In this document: in pieces, positions 5,756 to 13,384 of the stretch
Position numbering within the stretch: the stretch's first letter is position 1
Layout: each line of letters begins with the position of its first letter
Source: DASSKF01 sp035690725
Lineage (GTDB): Bacteria > Actinomycetota > Actinomycetes > Actinomycetales > Dermatophilaceae
NCBI GenBank assembly: GCA_035690725.1
Contig: DASSKF010000151.1
Coordinates: 1 to 15,393 of the forward strand
Length of the DNA stretch: 15,393 nucleotides
Direction: 5' to 3'
The notes under the pieces: model-generated
Seen by the model: the letters and a program-made list of their open reading frames with translations, nothing else
The model's database searches: none
Told to the model about the DNA's origin: nothing
Translations under genes and position numbers: made by a program

Positions 5756-6781
5756 TCAGGATACGGGGGAGAGCCTGCGCTCCACGAGCGAGGCCGCCTC
5801 CTGGCGGGCCGGCGCGGAGGCCTTCTCGACCAGGTGTGCCAGCTCCGGCGGCACCGGCTTGCCGCTGCGCACCGTCGCCTGCGCCCACAGCCGGCCCGCG
5901 CGGGAGGAGGAGCGCACCAGCGGCCCACTCATCGTCCCCTTGAAGCCGATCTCCTCGGCGACGTCCGACCAGTGGACGAACTCCTCCGGCTTGACCCACC
6001 GGTCCACCGGGTGGTGCCGGGGCGAGGGGCGCAGGTACTGCGTGATGGTGATCAGGTCGGTGCCCGCCTCGTGCAGGTCGCGCAGGGCCTGCTCGATCTC
6101 GTGGTCCTCCTCGCCCATGCCGAGGATGAGGTTGGACTTGGTCACCAGACCGGCGTCGTGGCCCATCGTGATGACGTCCAGGGACCGCTGGTAGCGGAAG
6201 CCCGGCCGGATGCGCCTGAAGATGCGCGGCACGGTCTCCACGTTGTGGGCGAACACCTGCGGCTCGGCGTCAATGACCTGCTGCACCAGCTCCGGCACCC
6301 CGTTGAAGTCGGGGATGAGGATCTCCACGCCGGTGCCCGGGCTCTGCTGGTGCACCTGGCGGATCGTCTCGGCGTACAGCCAGGCGCCGCCGTCCTCCAG
6401 GTCGTCGCGGGCGACGCCGGTGATCGTCGCGTAGCGCAGCCCCATCTGCTGCACCGACTCGGCCACGCGCCGCGGCTCGTCCCGGTCGAGCTCCTCGGGG
6501 CGGCCGGTGTCGATCTGGCAGAAGTCGCACCGCCGGGTGCACTGCTCGCCACCGATGAGGAAGGTCGCCTCGCGGTCCTCCCAGCACTCGAAGATGTTGG
6601 GGCAGCCGGCTTCCTGGCAGACGGTGTGCAGGCCCTCGCTCTTGACCAGCGAGTTGAGCGAGGTGTACTCCGGCCCCATCTTCGCGGTGGTCCGGATCCA
6701 CGACGGCTTGCGCTCGATCGGCGTCTGCGCGTTGCGTGCCTCGACACGCAACATGCGGCGTCCCTCGGGTGCGACGCTCAC
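5756..6781 (-). CDS. lipA: Lipoyl synthase
   Basis: Radical-SAM enzyme that inserts two sulfur atoms into the octanoyl group on E2 and H-protein lysines. The 341-residue protein shows the auxiliary 4Fe-4S motif CX4CX5C at Cys55, Cys60 and Cys66, which is sacrificed as sulfur source. The radical-SAM motif CX3CX2C is at Cys81, Cys85 and Cys88 (CTRRCDFC), and the C-terminal RSSSR (290-294) ligates the auxiliary cluster through a serine. All key residues are present. The start is GTG 6781, behind an AAGGGAGAG ribosome-binding site, giving the typical actinobacterial N-terminus MSVAPEGRRMLRVE. It follows lipB after 132 nt, with its own probable promoter, and leads into DUF4191. Its protein substrate, the two-lipoyl E2, is encoded at the right of this window. 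Confidence 0.97.
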   Translation of the reverse strand: MSVAPEGRRMLRVEARNAQTPIERKPSWIRTTAKMGPEYTSLNSLVKSEGLHTVCQEAGCPNIFECWEDREATFLIGGEQCTRRCDFCQIDTGRPEELDRDEPRRVAESVQQMGLRYATITGVARDDLEDGGAWLYAETIRQVHQQSPGTGVEILIPDFNGVPELVQQVIDAEPQVFAHNVETVPRIFRRIRPGFRYQRSLDVITMGHDAGLVTKSNLILGMGEEDHEIEQALRDLHEAGTDLITITQYLRPSPRHHPVDRWVKPEEFVHWSDVAEEIGFKGTMSGPLVRSSSRAGRLWAQATVRSGKPVPPELAHLVEKASAPARQEAASLVERRLSPVS

Positions 6782-6824
6782 GTGCTCTCCCTTGCGGTGG
6801 TCGACAGGTGCCGGCGGGTGCTTC

Positions 6825-6830
6825 AGCCTA
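6825..6830 (-). promoter_or_regulatory. -10 box of the lipA-DUF4191 unit
   Basis: TAGGCT on the minus strand predicts transcription from about 6818 and a 37-nt leader carrying the lipA ribosome-binding site. It is the same hexamer as in front of pepE and the MMPL gene. The -35 is not clear. It lies in the 132-nt lipB-lipA gap, which otherwise holds nothing recognisable. Confidence 0.4.
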
Positions 6831-6913
6831 CGCCGCGACGAGGGGTATGCCGGGTGCCGGGTTCCAGCGGGCTGTGAACAACTCGCCTGCCCACCACGTG
6901 CCGGCGGCCGCGG

Positions 6914-7567
6914 TCAGCCCAGGACGTCCTCGAGGTGCTTCTCCGCGTAGGGCAGCACCTCCTGGACCGTGACGCCGTGGCCGAGCTCGCGGGAGAGGGA
7001 GGTGACGCCGGCGTCGGCGATCCCGCACGGCACGATCACGCCGGACCAGGACAGGTCGCAGTCGCAGTTGAGGGCGAAGCCGTGCATCGTCACCTCGTTG
7101 CTCACCCGGATGCCGATCTGGCCGAGCTTGCGGTCGGGGCCGCGCTCGTCGGCCCTCAGCCAGACGCCGCTGCGCCCGTCCACCCGGGTGGCCTGCAGGC
7201 CGAGGTCGGCGCAGATCCGGATCATGACCTCCTCGAGCCGGCGCACGTGGGCGACCACGTCCACCGGTGAGGACAGCCGCACGATCGGGTAGCCGACCAG
7301 CTGCCCCGGACCGTGCCAGGTGATCTTGCCCCCACGGTCCACGTCGATCACGGGTGTGGGGCCACCTCCCGCTTGTGGGGCACCGCCCCAGGGGCGCTCG
7401 TGCGGCTCGGTGCGCTTGCCGGCGGTGTAGACGGCGTCGTGCTCGAGCAGCAGCACCGTGTCCGGCTCCTCGCCGGCCACGACCGCCGCGTGCACCTCCC
7501 GCTGCCGCTCCCAGGCCTCTTGGTAGTCGACGAGGTCCGGGGCGAAGCCGAGGTGCACCATCCGCAT
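6914..7567 (-). CDS. lipB: Octanoyl-[ACP]:protein octanoyltransferase
   Basis: Transfers octanoyl from acyl carrier protein to target lysines, the first step of lipoate synthesis; LipA then completes the cofactor. The 217-residue protein has RGGKITWHGPGQLVGYPI (78-95), KLGQIGIRVS (147-156) with catalytic Lys147, and PCGIADAGVTSL (180-191) with catalytic Cys181. A Gly/Pro-rich insertion (about 58-70) separates the first core strands. The much longer open frame on this strand is rejected, because ATG 7567 lies 6 nt after a -10 box and family proteins begin near there; ATG 7561, two codons on, is an alternative. Only 46 bp separate it from the divergent MMPL gene. In M. tuberculosis, Rv2216 and then dlaT lie upstream; here the insert starts at this point. 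Confidence 0.96.
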   Translation of the reverse strand: MRMVHLGFAPDLVDYQEAWERQREVHAAVVAGEEPDTVLLLEHDAVYTAGKRTEPHERPWGGAPQAGGGPTPVIDVDRGGKITWHGPGQLVGYPIVRLSSPVDVVAHVRRLEEVMIRICADLGLQATRVDGRSGVWLRADERGPDRKLGQIGIRVSNEVTMHGFALNCDCDLSWSGVIVPCGIADAGVTSLSRELGHGVTVQEVLPYAEKHLEDVLG

Positions 7568-7573
7568 ACCGGC

Positions 7574-7579
7574 AGCGTA
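7574..7579 (-). promoter_or_regulatory. -10 box of lipB; leaderless start
   Basis: On the minus strand TACGCT ends 6 nt before ATG 7567, so +1 is predicted at the A of the start codon. No Shine-Dalgarno sequence precedes the gene. Confidence 0.5.
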
Positions 7580-7584
7580 CGCCG

Positions 7585-7590
7585 TAGGCT
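7585..7590 (+). promoter_or_regulatory. -10 box of the MMPL operon
   Basis: TAGGCT predicts a start near 7597 and a 17-nt leader before GTG 7614. It lies only 5 bp from the lipB -10 on the other strand, so the two promoters overlap back to back and probably cannot be occupied together. Confidence 0.4.
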
Positions 7591-7613
7591 GCCCGCAGGT
7601 ATCCGGCGTCAGC

Positions 7614-9941
7614 GTGGCCACGGCCCGGGCAGCGAGCGGGGAGGACGGCATCGACGCCCAGACAGAGGTGAGGGAGCGGGAGCCCGGCACGACCGGCCCT
7701 CGTCGCCAGCGGCGCTGGGGGCGAGTGGCGGTCGTCGTCGGGCTGGTCCTCGCGTGGGTCGTGCTCGCCGGCGGGGGTGGTCCGCTCGTGGGCCGCCTGT
7801 CGGAGGTCCAGCAGAACGACAACGCCTCGTTCCTGCCCGCGGAGGCCGAGTCGACGCTCGCCGGCAAGCAGGCGCAGGAGTTCGGGGACGGCGACTCCCT
7901 GCCGTACCTGTTCGTGGTGGTCCGGGACGGCGGCCTGGAGCCGCAGGACGCCAAGCGGGTGAAGCAGTTCCTCGGCTCGGTTCCCGACCTGCGGCTGGAC
8001 GACTCCTCGACGACGATGTCCGACTTCCTCGCCGCACCACCGGGGCAGGTCATCCCCAGCAGGGACCATGAGGCGCTGCTCGCACCGATCACCCTGACCG
8101 GCTCCACGGCCGACGAGGTCATCAACGGCACGAGCATGGTGACCCTCGGTGCCGAGGCACTGCGGCAGGCCGCCGACCGGGAGCTGGGCGCGTCGGGGCT
8201 GCAGACCTCGGTGACCGGACCGGCCGGCTACGTCGCCGACCTGGTGACCGCCTTCTCCGGCATCGACGGGGTGCTGCTGCTCGTGGCGCTGGCGGTCGTG
8301 CTCGTGATCCTGCTGCTCGTCTACCGCAGCCCGATCCTGCCCTTCGCCGTGCTGATCACGTCCTTGATGGGGCTGGCGGCCTCCGCGCTCGTGATCTACC
8401 CGCTCGCCAAGCACGGGGTCATCGAGCTCTCCGGGCAGAGCCAGGGCATCCTGATGATCCTCGTCGTCGGGGCGTCGACCGACTACGCCCTGTTGCTCGT
8501 CGCGCGCTATCGCGAGGAGCTGCACCAGAGCGAGGACCGCTGGACCGCGATGCGGATCGCCTGGCGCGCGGCGGTCGAGCCGATCGTGGCCAGCGGCGCG
8601 ACCGTCATCCTCGGGCTGCTGTGCCTGCTGCTGTCCAACCTCGGCAGCACCAGCGGCCTCGGCCCGGTCGGCGCCATCGGCATCGCGGGCGCGCTGCTGG
8701 CGGCGCTCACCTTCCTTCCCGCCGTGCTGCTGCTCGTCGGCCGCCGGATCTTCTGGCCGCTGGTCCCGCGGGTGGACCACGTGCACGGCGAGGACAGCGT
8801 CGGGACGCGCGGGATCTGGGGGCGGGTCGCCGGGCTCGTGGGCCGGCGACCGCGGGCGATCTGGGGCGTGACCGCGGTCGCGCTCGTCGCCTGCGCCTGC
8901 TTCGTGCCGACCTTCAAGGCGAGCGGCATGAGCCAGGCCGAGCTGTTCCTCAGCGAGGTCGACTCGGTCAGCGGCCAGAAGCTGGTGAACGCCCACTTCC
9001 CGGACGGCCTCGGCGCCCCCGCGGTCATGGTGGTGCCGCAGGGCGAGACCGGGCGGGTCGTGCGGCTCGCGGGAGACGTCGAGGGGGTGAGCTCGGCCAC
9101 CGTGGCACCGGCCTCCGGCGGGGAGGGGCCGCCCGGGTCGTCGGGGCCGGGCGGCACGGCCGCGCAGCCGAAGGTGGTCGACGGCAACGTGCTCGTGCAG
9201 GCGACGCTCACGGAGCCGCCGAGCAGCCCTGCCGCCGAGGACGCCGTGCAGCGGCTGCGGGACCAGCTCGACTCGGTGAGCCCGGACATCCTCGTGGGTG
9301 GCCAGACCGCGGCCGCGCTCGACGTGCGGGTGGCCAGCGACCGGGACCTGCGGGTGATCATCCCGGCGATCCTCGGCGTGATCTTCCTCGTCCTCATCAT
9401 CCTGCTGCGTGCGCTGGTCGCCCCGGTGCTGCTCGTGCTGGCGAACGTGCTGTCCTTCGCCGCGACGCTCGGGGTGTCCGCCCTCGTGTTCAACCACGTC
9501 CTCGGCTTCCCCGACGCCGACCCGGCCATCCCCCTCTATGCCTTCGTCTTCCTCGTCGCGCTCGGGATCGACTACTCGATCTTCCTCATGACGCGCGTGC
9601 GGGAGGAGTCGGTGCGTCGCGGCACCCGCCGGGGGGTGCTGGTGGGACTCGCCGTGACCGGTGGCGTCATCACGAGCGCCGGCGTCGTCCTCGCCGCGAC
9701 GTTCTCCGCGCTGGCCGTCCTGCCCTTGCTGTTCCTCGCCCAGATCGCGTTCATCGTCGCGTTCGGCGTGCTCCTCGACACCCTCGTGGTGCGCTCGCTG
9801 CTGGTGCCGGCCGTGGTGCGCGAGCTCGGCCGGCACACCTGGTGGCCGAGCTCGCTCGGTCGCCCGTTGGGCAGGCACGAGCGGTCGGCGGTGGTGGAAC
9901 GGCAAGCGCGCCAACCGGACTCGAGCCAGGAGGCACCATGA
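7614..9941 (+). CDS. MMPL/RND-family transporter
   Basis: This 775-residue inner-membrane exporter has two homologous halves, each a leading transmembrane helix, a large extracytoplasmic domain and a bundle of five helices. TM1 is at about 36-55 and the first bundle at about 218-378. The second half starts with a helix near 412-430, with its bundle at about 580-735. The proton-relay motifs are GASTDYALLLVARYREE (286-302) with Asp290-Tyr291, and GIDYSIFLMTRVREE (651-665) with Asp653-Tyr654. The size resembles MmpL11- and ActII-ORF3-like proteins. Cargo is unknown; relatives export lipids, polyketides or drugs. The start is uncertain: GTG 7614 is the longest, GTG 7668 a later option. It overlaps the next gene by 4 bp. 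It does not belong to the conserved lip locus. Confidence 0.92.
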   Translation: MATARAASGEDGIDAQTEVREREPGTTGPRRQRRWGRVAVVVGLVLAWVVLAGGGGPLVGRLSEVQQNDNASFLPAEAESTLAGKQAQEFGDGDSLPYLFVVVRDGGLEPQDAKRVKQFLGSVPDLRLDDSSTTMSDFLAAPPGQVIPSRDHEALLAPITLTGSTADEVINGTSMVTLGAEALRQAADRELGASGLQTSVTGPAGYVADLVTAFSGIDGVLLLVALAVVLVILLLVYRSPILPFAVLITSLMGLAASALVIYPLAKHGVIELSGQSQGILMILVVGASTDYALLLVARYREELHQSEDRWTAMRIAWRAAVEPIVASGATVILGLLCLLLSNLGSTSGLGPVGAIGIAGALLAALTFLPAVLLLVGRRIFWPLVPRVDHVHGEDSVGTRGIWGRVAGLVGRRPRAIWGVTAVALVACACFVPTFKASGMSQAELFLSEVDSVSGQKLVNAHFPDGLGAPAVMVVPQGETGRVVRLAGDVEGVSSATVAPASGGEGPPGSSGPGGTAAQPKVVDGNVLVQATLTEPPSSPAAEDAVQRLRDQLDSVSPDILVGGQTAAALDVRVASDRDLRVIIPAILGVIFLVLIILLRALVAPVLLVLANVLSFAATLGVSALVFNHVLGFPDADPAIPLYAFVFLVALGIDYSIFLMTRVREESVRRGTRRGVLVGLAVTGGVITSAGVVLAATFSALAVLPLLFLAQIAFIVAFGVLLDTLVVRSLLVPAVVRELGRHTWWPSSLGRPLGRHERSAVVERQARQPDSSQEAP

Positions 9942-10960
9942 CCGCGGTCCCACGAGTCGGCTTGGCGGGCTACGGCCTCGGCGGCCGCCGCTTCCATGCA
10001 CCGCCGCTGCGGGAGGCCGGGCTGCCGATCGTCGCCGTCGCGACCTCCGACCCCGCCCGCGTGGCGCAGGTGCGCGAGGAGCTGCCCGACGCCACGGTGG
10101 TGCCCGACCTGGCCGCCCTGCTCGAGCAGGACCTCGACCTGGTCGTGCTCGCCACGCACAGCGGCGTGCACGCCGCACAGGCGCTGCAGGTGATCGAGGC
10201 GGGCCGGCCCGTGGTCGTGGACAAGCCGCTCGGCGTCAACGCCCGCGAGGCCCGTGAGGTCGTGGAGACGGCCGCCGCCCGGGGCGTGCCCCTCGCGGTC
10301 TTCCAGAACCGGCGCTTCGACCCGGCCCACGCGACGCTGCACGGCCTGCTCGCGGCGGGTCGTCTCGGCGAGGTCTACCGGCACGAGTTCCGCTGGGAAC
10401 GCTGGCGTCCGCAGCCGCGGCACCGCTGGCGCGAGGAGGCGACGGCCGCCGAGGGCGGAGGCATCCTGCTCGACCTGGGGACGCACCTCGTGGACGCGGC
10501 CGTCGACCTGTTCGGGCCCGTCCGCACCGTCTACGCGGAGATCACCGCCCACACGACCCCCGCGGACGACGACGACTTCCTCGCGTGCCGGCACGAGTCC
10601 GGCGTGGTGTCCCACCTGGGCACGATGTCCGCGTCGGCGGCACCGGGGCCGCGGCTGCGCGTGCTGGGGAGCGAGGCGGCGTACCTGCTCGGTGAGTTCG
10701 AGGACGACGTGCTCATCTTCCCCGACCTGGCGAACGCCGGCCCCGACCACAGTGGCTGGCTCCACCGAGGAGCCGAGCGGGAGCCGGTGCCGGCCGTGCC
10801 GGTCTCCCACGCCGATTTCTACCGCGGTGTGGCAGACGCGCTGGCCACCGACGACCCGCAGGCGGCGATGCCGGTCGACCCGCGCGACGCGGTGCACGTC
10901 ATGGAGGTGCTCGACGCGGCCCGGACCAGCGCCACGCGCGGCACCGTCGAGCGCCCCTGA
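9938..10960 (+). CDS. Gfo/Idh/MocA-family oxidoreductase
   Basis: This 340-residue NAD(P)-dependent dehydrogenase probably acts on a sugar, inositol or related polyol. The N-terminal Rossmann domain has GYGLGGRRFHAP (11-22). DKPLGVN (95-101) is the family's (E/D)KP motif with catalytic Lys96. GGGILLDLGTHLVDAAVDLFG motif residues lie at 173-193, with Asp179 and His183 as the likely catalytic pair. The C-terminal alpha/beta domain is complete. ATG 9938 has AGGAGG 4 nt upstream and overlaps the transporter stop as ATGA, so the two are translated in a coupled way. The nearest relatives by recall are YdgJ/YvaA-like oxidoreductases; YvaA (IolW) is a scyllo-inositol dehydrogenase, but the substrate cannot be read from the sequence. 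It converges on pepE. Confidence 0.93.
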   Translation: MTAVPRVGLAGYGLGGRRFHAPPLREAGLPIVAVATSDPARVAQVREELPDATVVPDLAALLEQDLDLVVLATHSGVHAAQALQVIEAGRPVVVDKPLGVNAREAREVVETAAARGVPLAVFQNRRFDPAHATLHGLLAAGRLGEVYRHEFRWERWRPQPRHRWREEATAAEGGGILLDLGTHLVDAAVDLFGPVRTVYAEITAHTTPADDDDFLACRHESGVVSHLGTMSASAAPGPRLRVLGSEAAYLLGEFEDDVLIFPDLANAGPDHSGWLHRGAEREPVPAVPVSHADFYRGVADALATDDPQAAMPVDPRDAVHVMEVLDAARTSATRGTVERP

Positions 10961-10980
10961 CCCGGTGGTGGAGGGGTCAG
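10957..10980. terminator. Hairpin joining two convergent stop codons
   Basis: CTGACCC (10957-10963) pairs with GGGTCAG (10974-10980) around a 10-nt loop. The left arm contains the oxidoreductase stop TGA (10958-10960) and the right arm the pepE stop (10977-10979). It fills the 16-bp gap and could serve as a compact bidirectional terminator. No T-run is present. Confidence 0.45.
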
Positions 10981-11702
10981 AGTCGCCGGGTCGGCACCCG
11001 CTCCTCGCGGGCCCGGTCACCGTCCCGAGTCACCAGGTAAGCACCCTTGCCGTCCTGCTCGCTGACGGCCTCGACCATCTCGGTGCCGCGGAAGACCAGG
11101 CCCACGCCGTCGTCGGTGCACCACGTGTCGGGCAGCGTGCCGTCGGCCACCAGCCGGTGCACGAGGGGCCGGCGCCGCTCCTCGTTGTCGTAGTGCACGC
11201 CGTTGCCGTACGGCAGGAACCCCAGTCCGTTGGTCACCGGTCGCAGCTCCGGGCCGAAGGAGTCGGTGGTGCCGCCGGTGAACCAGCAGATCGACCCGGC
11301 CGACACCCCGGCGAGGACCACGCCGGCCTCCCACACGCGGCGGAAGATCGCGTCGAGCCCGTGGACCCGCCACACGGCCAGCAGGTTCGCCACCGAGCCA
11401 CCGTTGACCCACACCACGGCCTGGTCCAGCAGATGGCCCTCGACGTCGTCGACGTTGGGCATGGAGAACAGGTTGAGGTTGGTCAGCTCGAAGCCGGCGT
11501 GCCGGCCGGCCTCGCTCATCGCGTCGTTCCACCATCGCTGGTCGCCGCCGGCGGTGCCGAGCTGGCACACCCGCGGCGCGCGACCCGTGGTGCCGGACAG
11601 CTCGACCGCGTGGTGGACCAGGTCGTTGAACGCCACCACGAGCCGGGGGTCGGAACGGTAGCCACCCGAGGTGGCCAGGATCGTCGGGTTGTCGGCTGGC
11701 AC
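10977..11702 (-). CDS. pepE: Peptidase E, S51 family
   Basis: This 241-residue protein of the S51 serine peptidase family has a glutamine-amidotransferase-like fold. Characterised members are cytosolic and cleave Asp-Xaa dipeptides. Motifs: VWVNGGSVANLL (97-108), where the GG forms the oxyanion turn; AGVSAGSICWF (131-141) with nucleophile Ser134; and GNGVHYDNEERR (166-177) with the likely catalytic His170. The N-terminus PTILATSGGY is typical of the actinobacterial branch. The start is GTG 11702, 7 nt after a -10 box. It diverges from the kinase gene, with 71 bp between. Cyanophycinase is in the same family, but its longer sequence and signals are absent. Confidence in family is high; the natural substrate is unknown. 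Confidence 0.9.
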   Translation of the reverse strand: MPADNPTILATSGGYRSDPRLVVAFNDLVHHAVELSGTTGRAPRVCQLGTAGGDQRWWNDAMSEAGRHAGFELTNLNLFSMPNVDDVEGHLLDQAVVWVNGGSVANLLAVWRVHGLDAIFRRVWEAGVVLAGVSAGSICWFTGGTTDSFGPELRPVTNGLGFLPYGNGVHYDNEERRRPLVHRLVADGTLPDTWCTDDGVGLVFRGTEMVEAVSEQDGKGAYLVTRDGDRAREERVPTRRL

Positions 11703-11709
11703 GGCGCGC

Positions 11710-11715
11710 AGCCTA
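11710..11715 (-). promoter_or_regulatory. -10 box of pepE; near-leaderless start
   Basis: TAGGCT on the minus strand ends 7 nt before GTG 11702, predicting +1 at 11702 or 11703 and an mRNA that is leaderless or has a one-base leader. Confidence 0.45.
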
Positions 11716-11773
11716 CTGGGGCTCTGTGGACAACCTCCGAGGCGGCCGTGCCGGACCTGCCACAGTCGGGCGG

Positions 11774-13384
11774 GTGGACAGCAAAGACGGTATGCCGGCC
11801 CTGCACCTGCCGGGGTACGCCACCGGCCGCCCGCTCGGCCGCGGTGGCTCGGGGCAGGTGTTCGAGGCGACCCGGGACGACGGCACCCGGGTCGCGGTGA
11901 AGGTCGTGGACCCGATGGACGGCACCGCCGCGGGGCTGCGGGAGGCGGCGGTGCTCGAGCGGGTCCGGCACGAGCACGTGGTCCGGCTGCTCGAGGCCCG
12001 GGAGCTGGCCGGGGACCGGCTGGCGCTGGTCACCGAGCTCGCCGAGGGCGGCACCCTCGGTGCCGTCATCGCCGGCCGGGGACACCTGACTCCGGGCGAG
12101 GTCGTCACCGTGCTCTCGCCGCTGGCGCGCACGCTGGGCGAGCTGCACGGCCGCGGCCTGGTGCACGGTGACGTGTCCCCGGGCAACGTGCTCTTCCACG
12201 CCGGCGGCAAGCCGCTGCTCGGGGACCTCGGGGTCTCCCGCATCGCGGGGGAGGCGCGCCCCGAGGTGTGGGGGACCGGCGGCTACGCGGCGCCGGAGGT
12301 GCTGGACGGGCAGCGGCCCGGCCCGGCGGCCGACGTCTACGGGATCGGGGCGGTCGCGTGGTGCTGCCTGACGGGCGCGCCGCCCCGGCCCGGTCCCCTT
12401 CGCCGCCCCCTGGCCGAGTCGGTGCCCGGCCTGCCGGATCCGGTGGTCGACGTCGTCACCGCGTGCCTCGCCGGGACGCCGGGGGACCGGCCGGCCGCCG
12501 AGGAGGTGGCGCGCGACCTGTTCGACGCGGCACCGGCGGAGCCGGTGACCCTCGCCCCCGGCGTCGACCCGGCGTCGGGCCTGACCCACCGCATCCGGCA
12601 GGACGCCGCCGACGCACGGCGGTCCGGGCAGGAGCGCAGTGACGAGCAGCCGTGGTGGCGTCGCCGGCTCGTGCTGGTCGCGGCGGCGGTCCTGGCCGTC
12701 GTGGTGGTCTTCACCGCCCTGGGGGCCGGCGCCCGCGTGGCCGTCAGCCAGCTGCGCGGAGGTGACCAGCCCGACGGAGTGGCACGGAGCTCACGGCATC
12801 GGTCAGCCCCGATCCCTCCGACGAGCACGTCCCGATCCACGAGCACGTCCCGATCCACGAGCACGTCCCGGCCGACGGACGAGGAGCGGCCGGGCGAGGC
12901 GGCGGGCTCGCGCGCCCGTGAGCGGGACGCCGTGCGGACAGCGCCCGGCGCGGTGCTGCAGCACCTCGTGGACCTGCGGGCGCGGGCATGGCGCCGGGGA
13001 TCGGTCCGGCTGCTCGGCCGGGCCCTCGTGGAGGGCTCGGACGCCTTCCGGCGGGACCGCGCGGACCTCCGGGACGCGGATGGCATGGGAGTGCGCTACG
13101 CGGGACTGCGCTTCCGGGTGCGGGCGGCCGAGGTGCTCGGCGCGGCGCCGGACGAGGACGACGGCACACCGGCGCGGGAGGCCGGCGACGACCGGACGGG
13201 TCGGGGCGAGCAGGTGCGGGTGCGAGCGCGGGTGGAGCGGTCGGCATACCGGCTAGTGGCGGCGGACGGGACCGGACGTGCGACGGCCCGAGACAGCACG
13301 ACGGTGGTGTTCCGCCTGCGCTGGCTCGGGCCGCGGCAGGGGTGGCGGCTGGCCGGCTGGCGACCGGCTGCCACCGCGGGGTGA
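11774..13384 (+). CDS. Receptor-like Ser/Thr protein kinase, divergent active site
   Basis: 536 residues. The kinase domain runs from about 14 to 250: Gly-rich loop GRGGSGQVF (22-30), Lys43 in VAVKVV, probable C-helix Glu57, catalytic loop HGDVSPGNVL (131-140), DLG (151-153) and GTGGYAAPE (167-175). The catalytic loop is unusual: Gly replaces the Arg of HRD, and Ser135 replaces the Lys of DxKxxN. The activation segment is short with few Ser/Thr. One transmembrane helix follows (about 298-322), then a TSTSRS repeat linker and an extracellular domain (about 390-530) with a final GWRLAGWR motif, resembling NTF2-like domains. Activity may be weak or atypical. GTG 11774 is chosen because CACAGT (11761-11766) could be its -10; GTG 11726 and ATG 11792 remain possible. 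It ends directly against the convergent sucB stop. Confidence 0.88.
   Translation: MDSKDGMPALHLPGYATGRPLGRGGSGQVFEATRDDGTRVAVKVVDPMDGTAAGLREAAVLERVRHEHVVRLLEARELAGDRLALVTELAEGGTLGAVIAGRGHLTPGEVVTVLSPLARTLGELHGRGLVHGDVSPGNVLFHAGGKPLLGDLGVSRIAGEARPEVWGTGGYAAPEVLDGQRPGPAADVYGIGAVAWCCLTGAPPRPGPLRRPLAESVPGLPDPVVDVVTACLAGTPGDRPAAEEVARDLFDAAPAEPVTLAPGVDPASGLTHRIRQDAADARRSGQERSDEQPWWRRRLVLVAAAVLAVVVVFTALGAGARVAVSQLRGGDQPDGVARSSRHRSAPIPPTSTSRSTSTSRSTSTSRPTDEERPGEAAGSRARERDAVRTAPGAVLQHLVDLRARAWRRGSVRLLGRALVEGSDAFRRDRADLRDADGMGVRYAGLRFRVRAAEVLGAAPDEDDGTPAREAGDDRTGRGEQVRVRARVERSAYRLVAADGTGRATARDSTTVVFRLRWLGPRQGWRLAGWRPAATAG
12821..12870 (+). repeat. 18-bp tandem repeat in the kinase linker
   Basis: The unit ACGAGCACGTCCCGATCC occurs at 12821-12838 and 12839-12856, followed by a partial copy from 12857. 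It encodes TSTSRS units just outside the membrane helix. The copies are identical, which suggests recent slippage, and copy number may vary between strains. Confidence 0.8.

Noticed and set aside
6828..10178. 1116-codon open frame on the minus strand
   Set aside because: It runs antisense through the MMPL gene and across lipB in a different frame. Its product is low-complexity Arg/His/Glu/Asp-rich, as expected for a shadow frame in high-G+C DNA.
8621..10960. Long in-frame extension of the oxidoreductase upstream into the MMPL gene (possible fusion)
   Set aside because: The extension is Arg/Ala/Gly-rich noise in a shadow frame, and ATG 9938 has a strong ribosome-binding site and a proper Rossmann start.
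10254..11900. 548-codon plus-strand frame across the oxidoreductase, pepE and kinase start
   Set aside because: Shadow frame over three well-recognised genes; low-complexity product.
12821..12870. CRISPR-like repeats
   Set aside because: The 18-bp units are directly tandem, without spacers, and lie inside a coding frame encoding TSTSRS.
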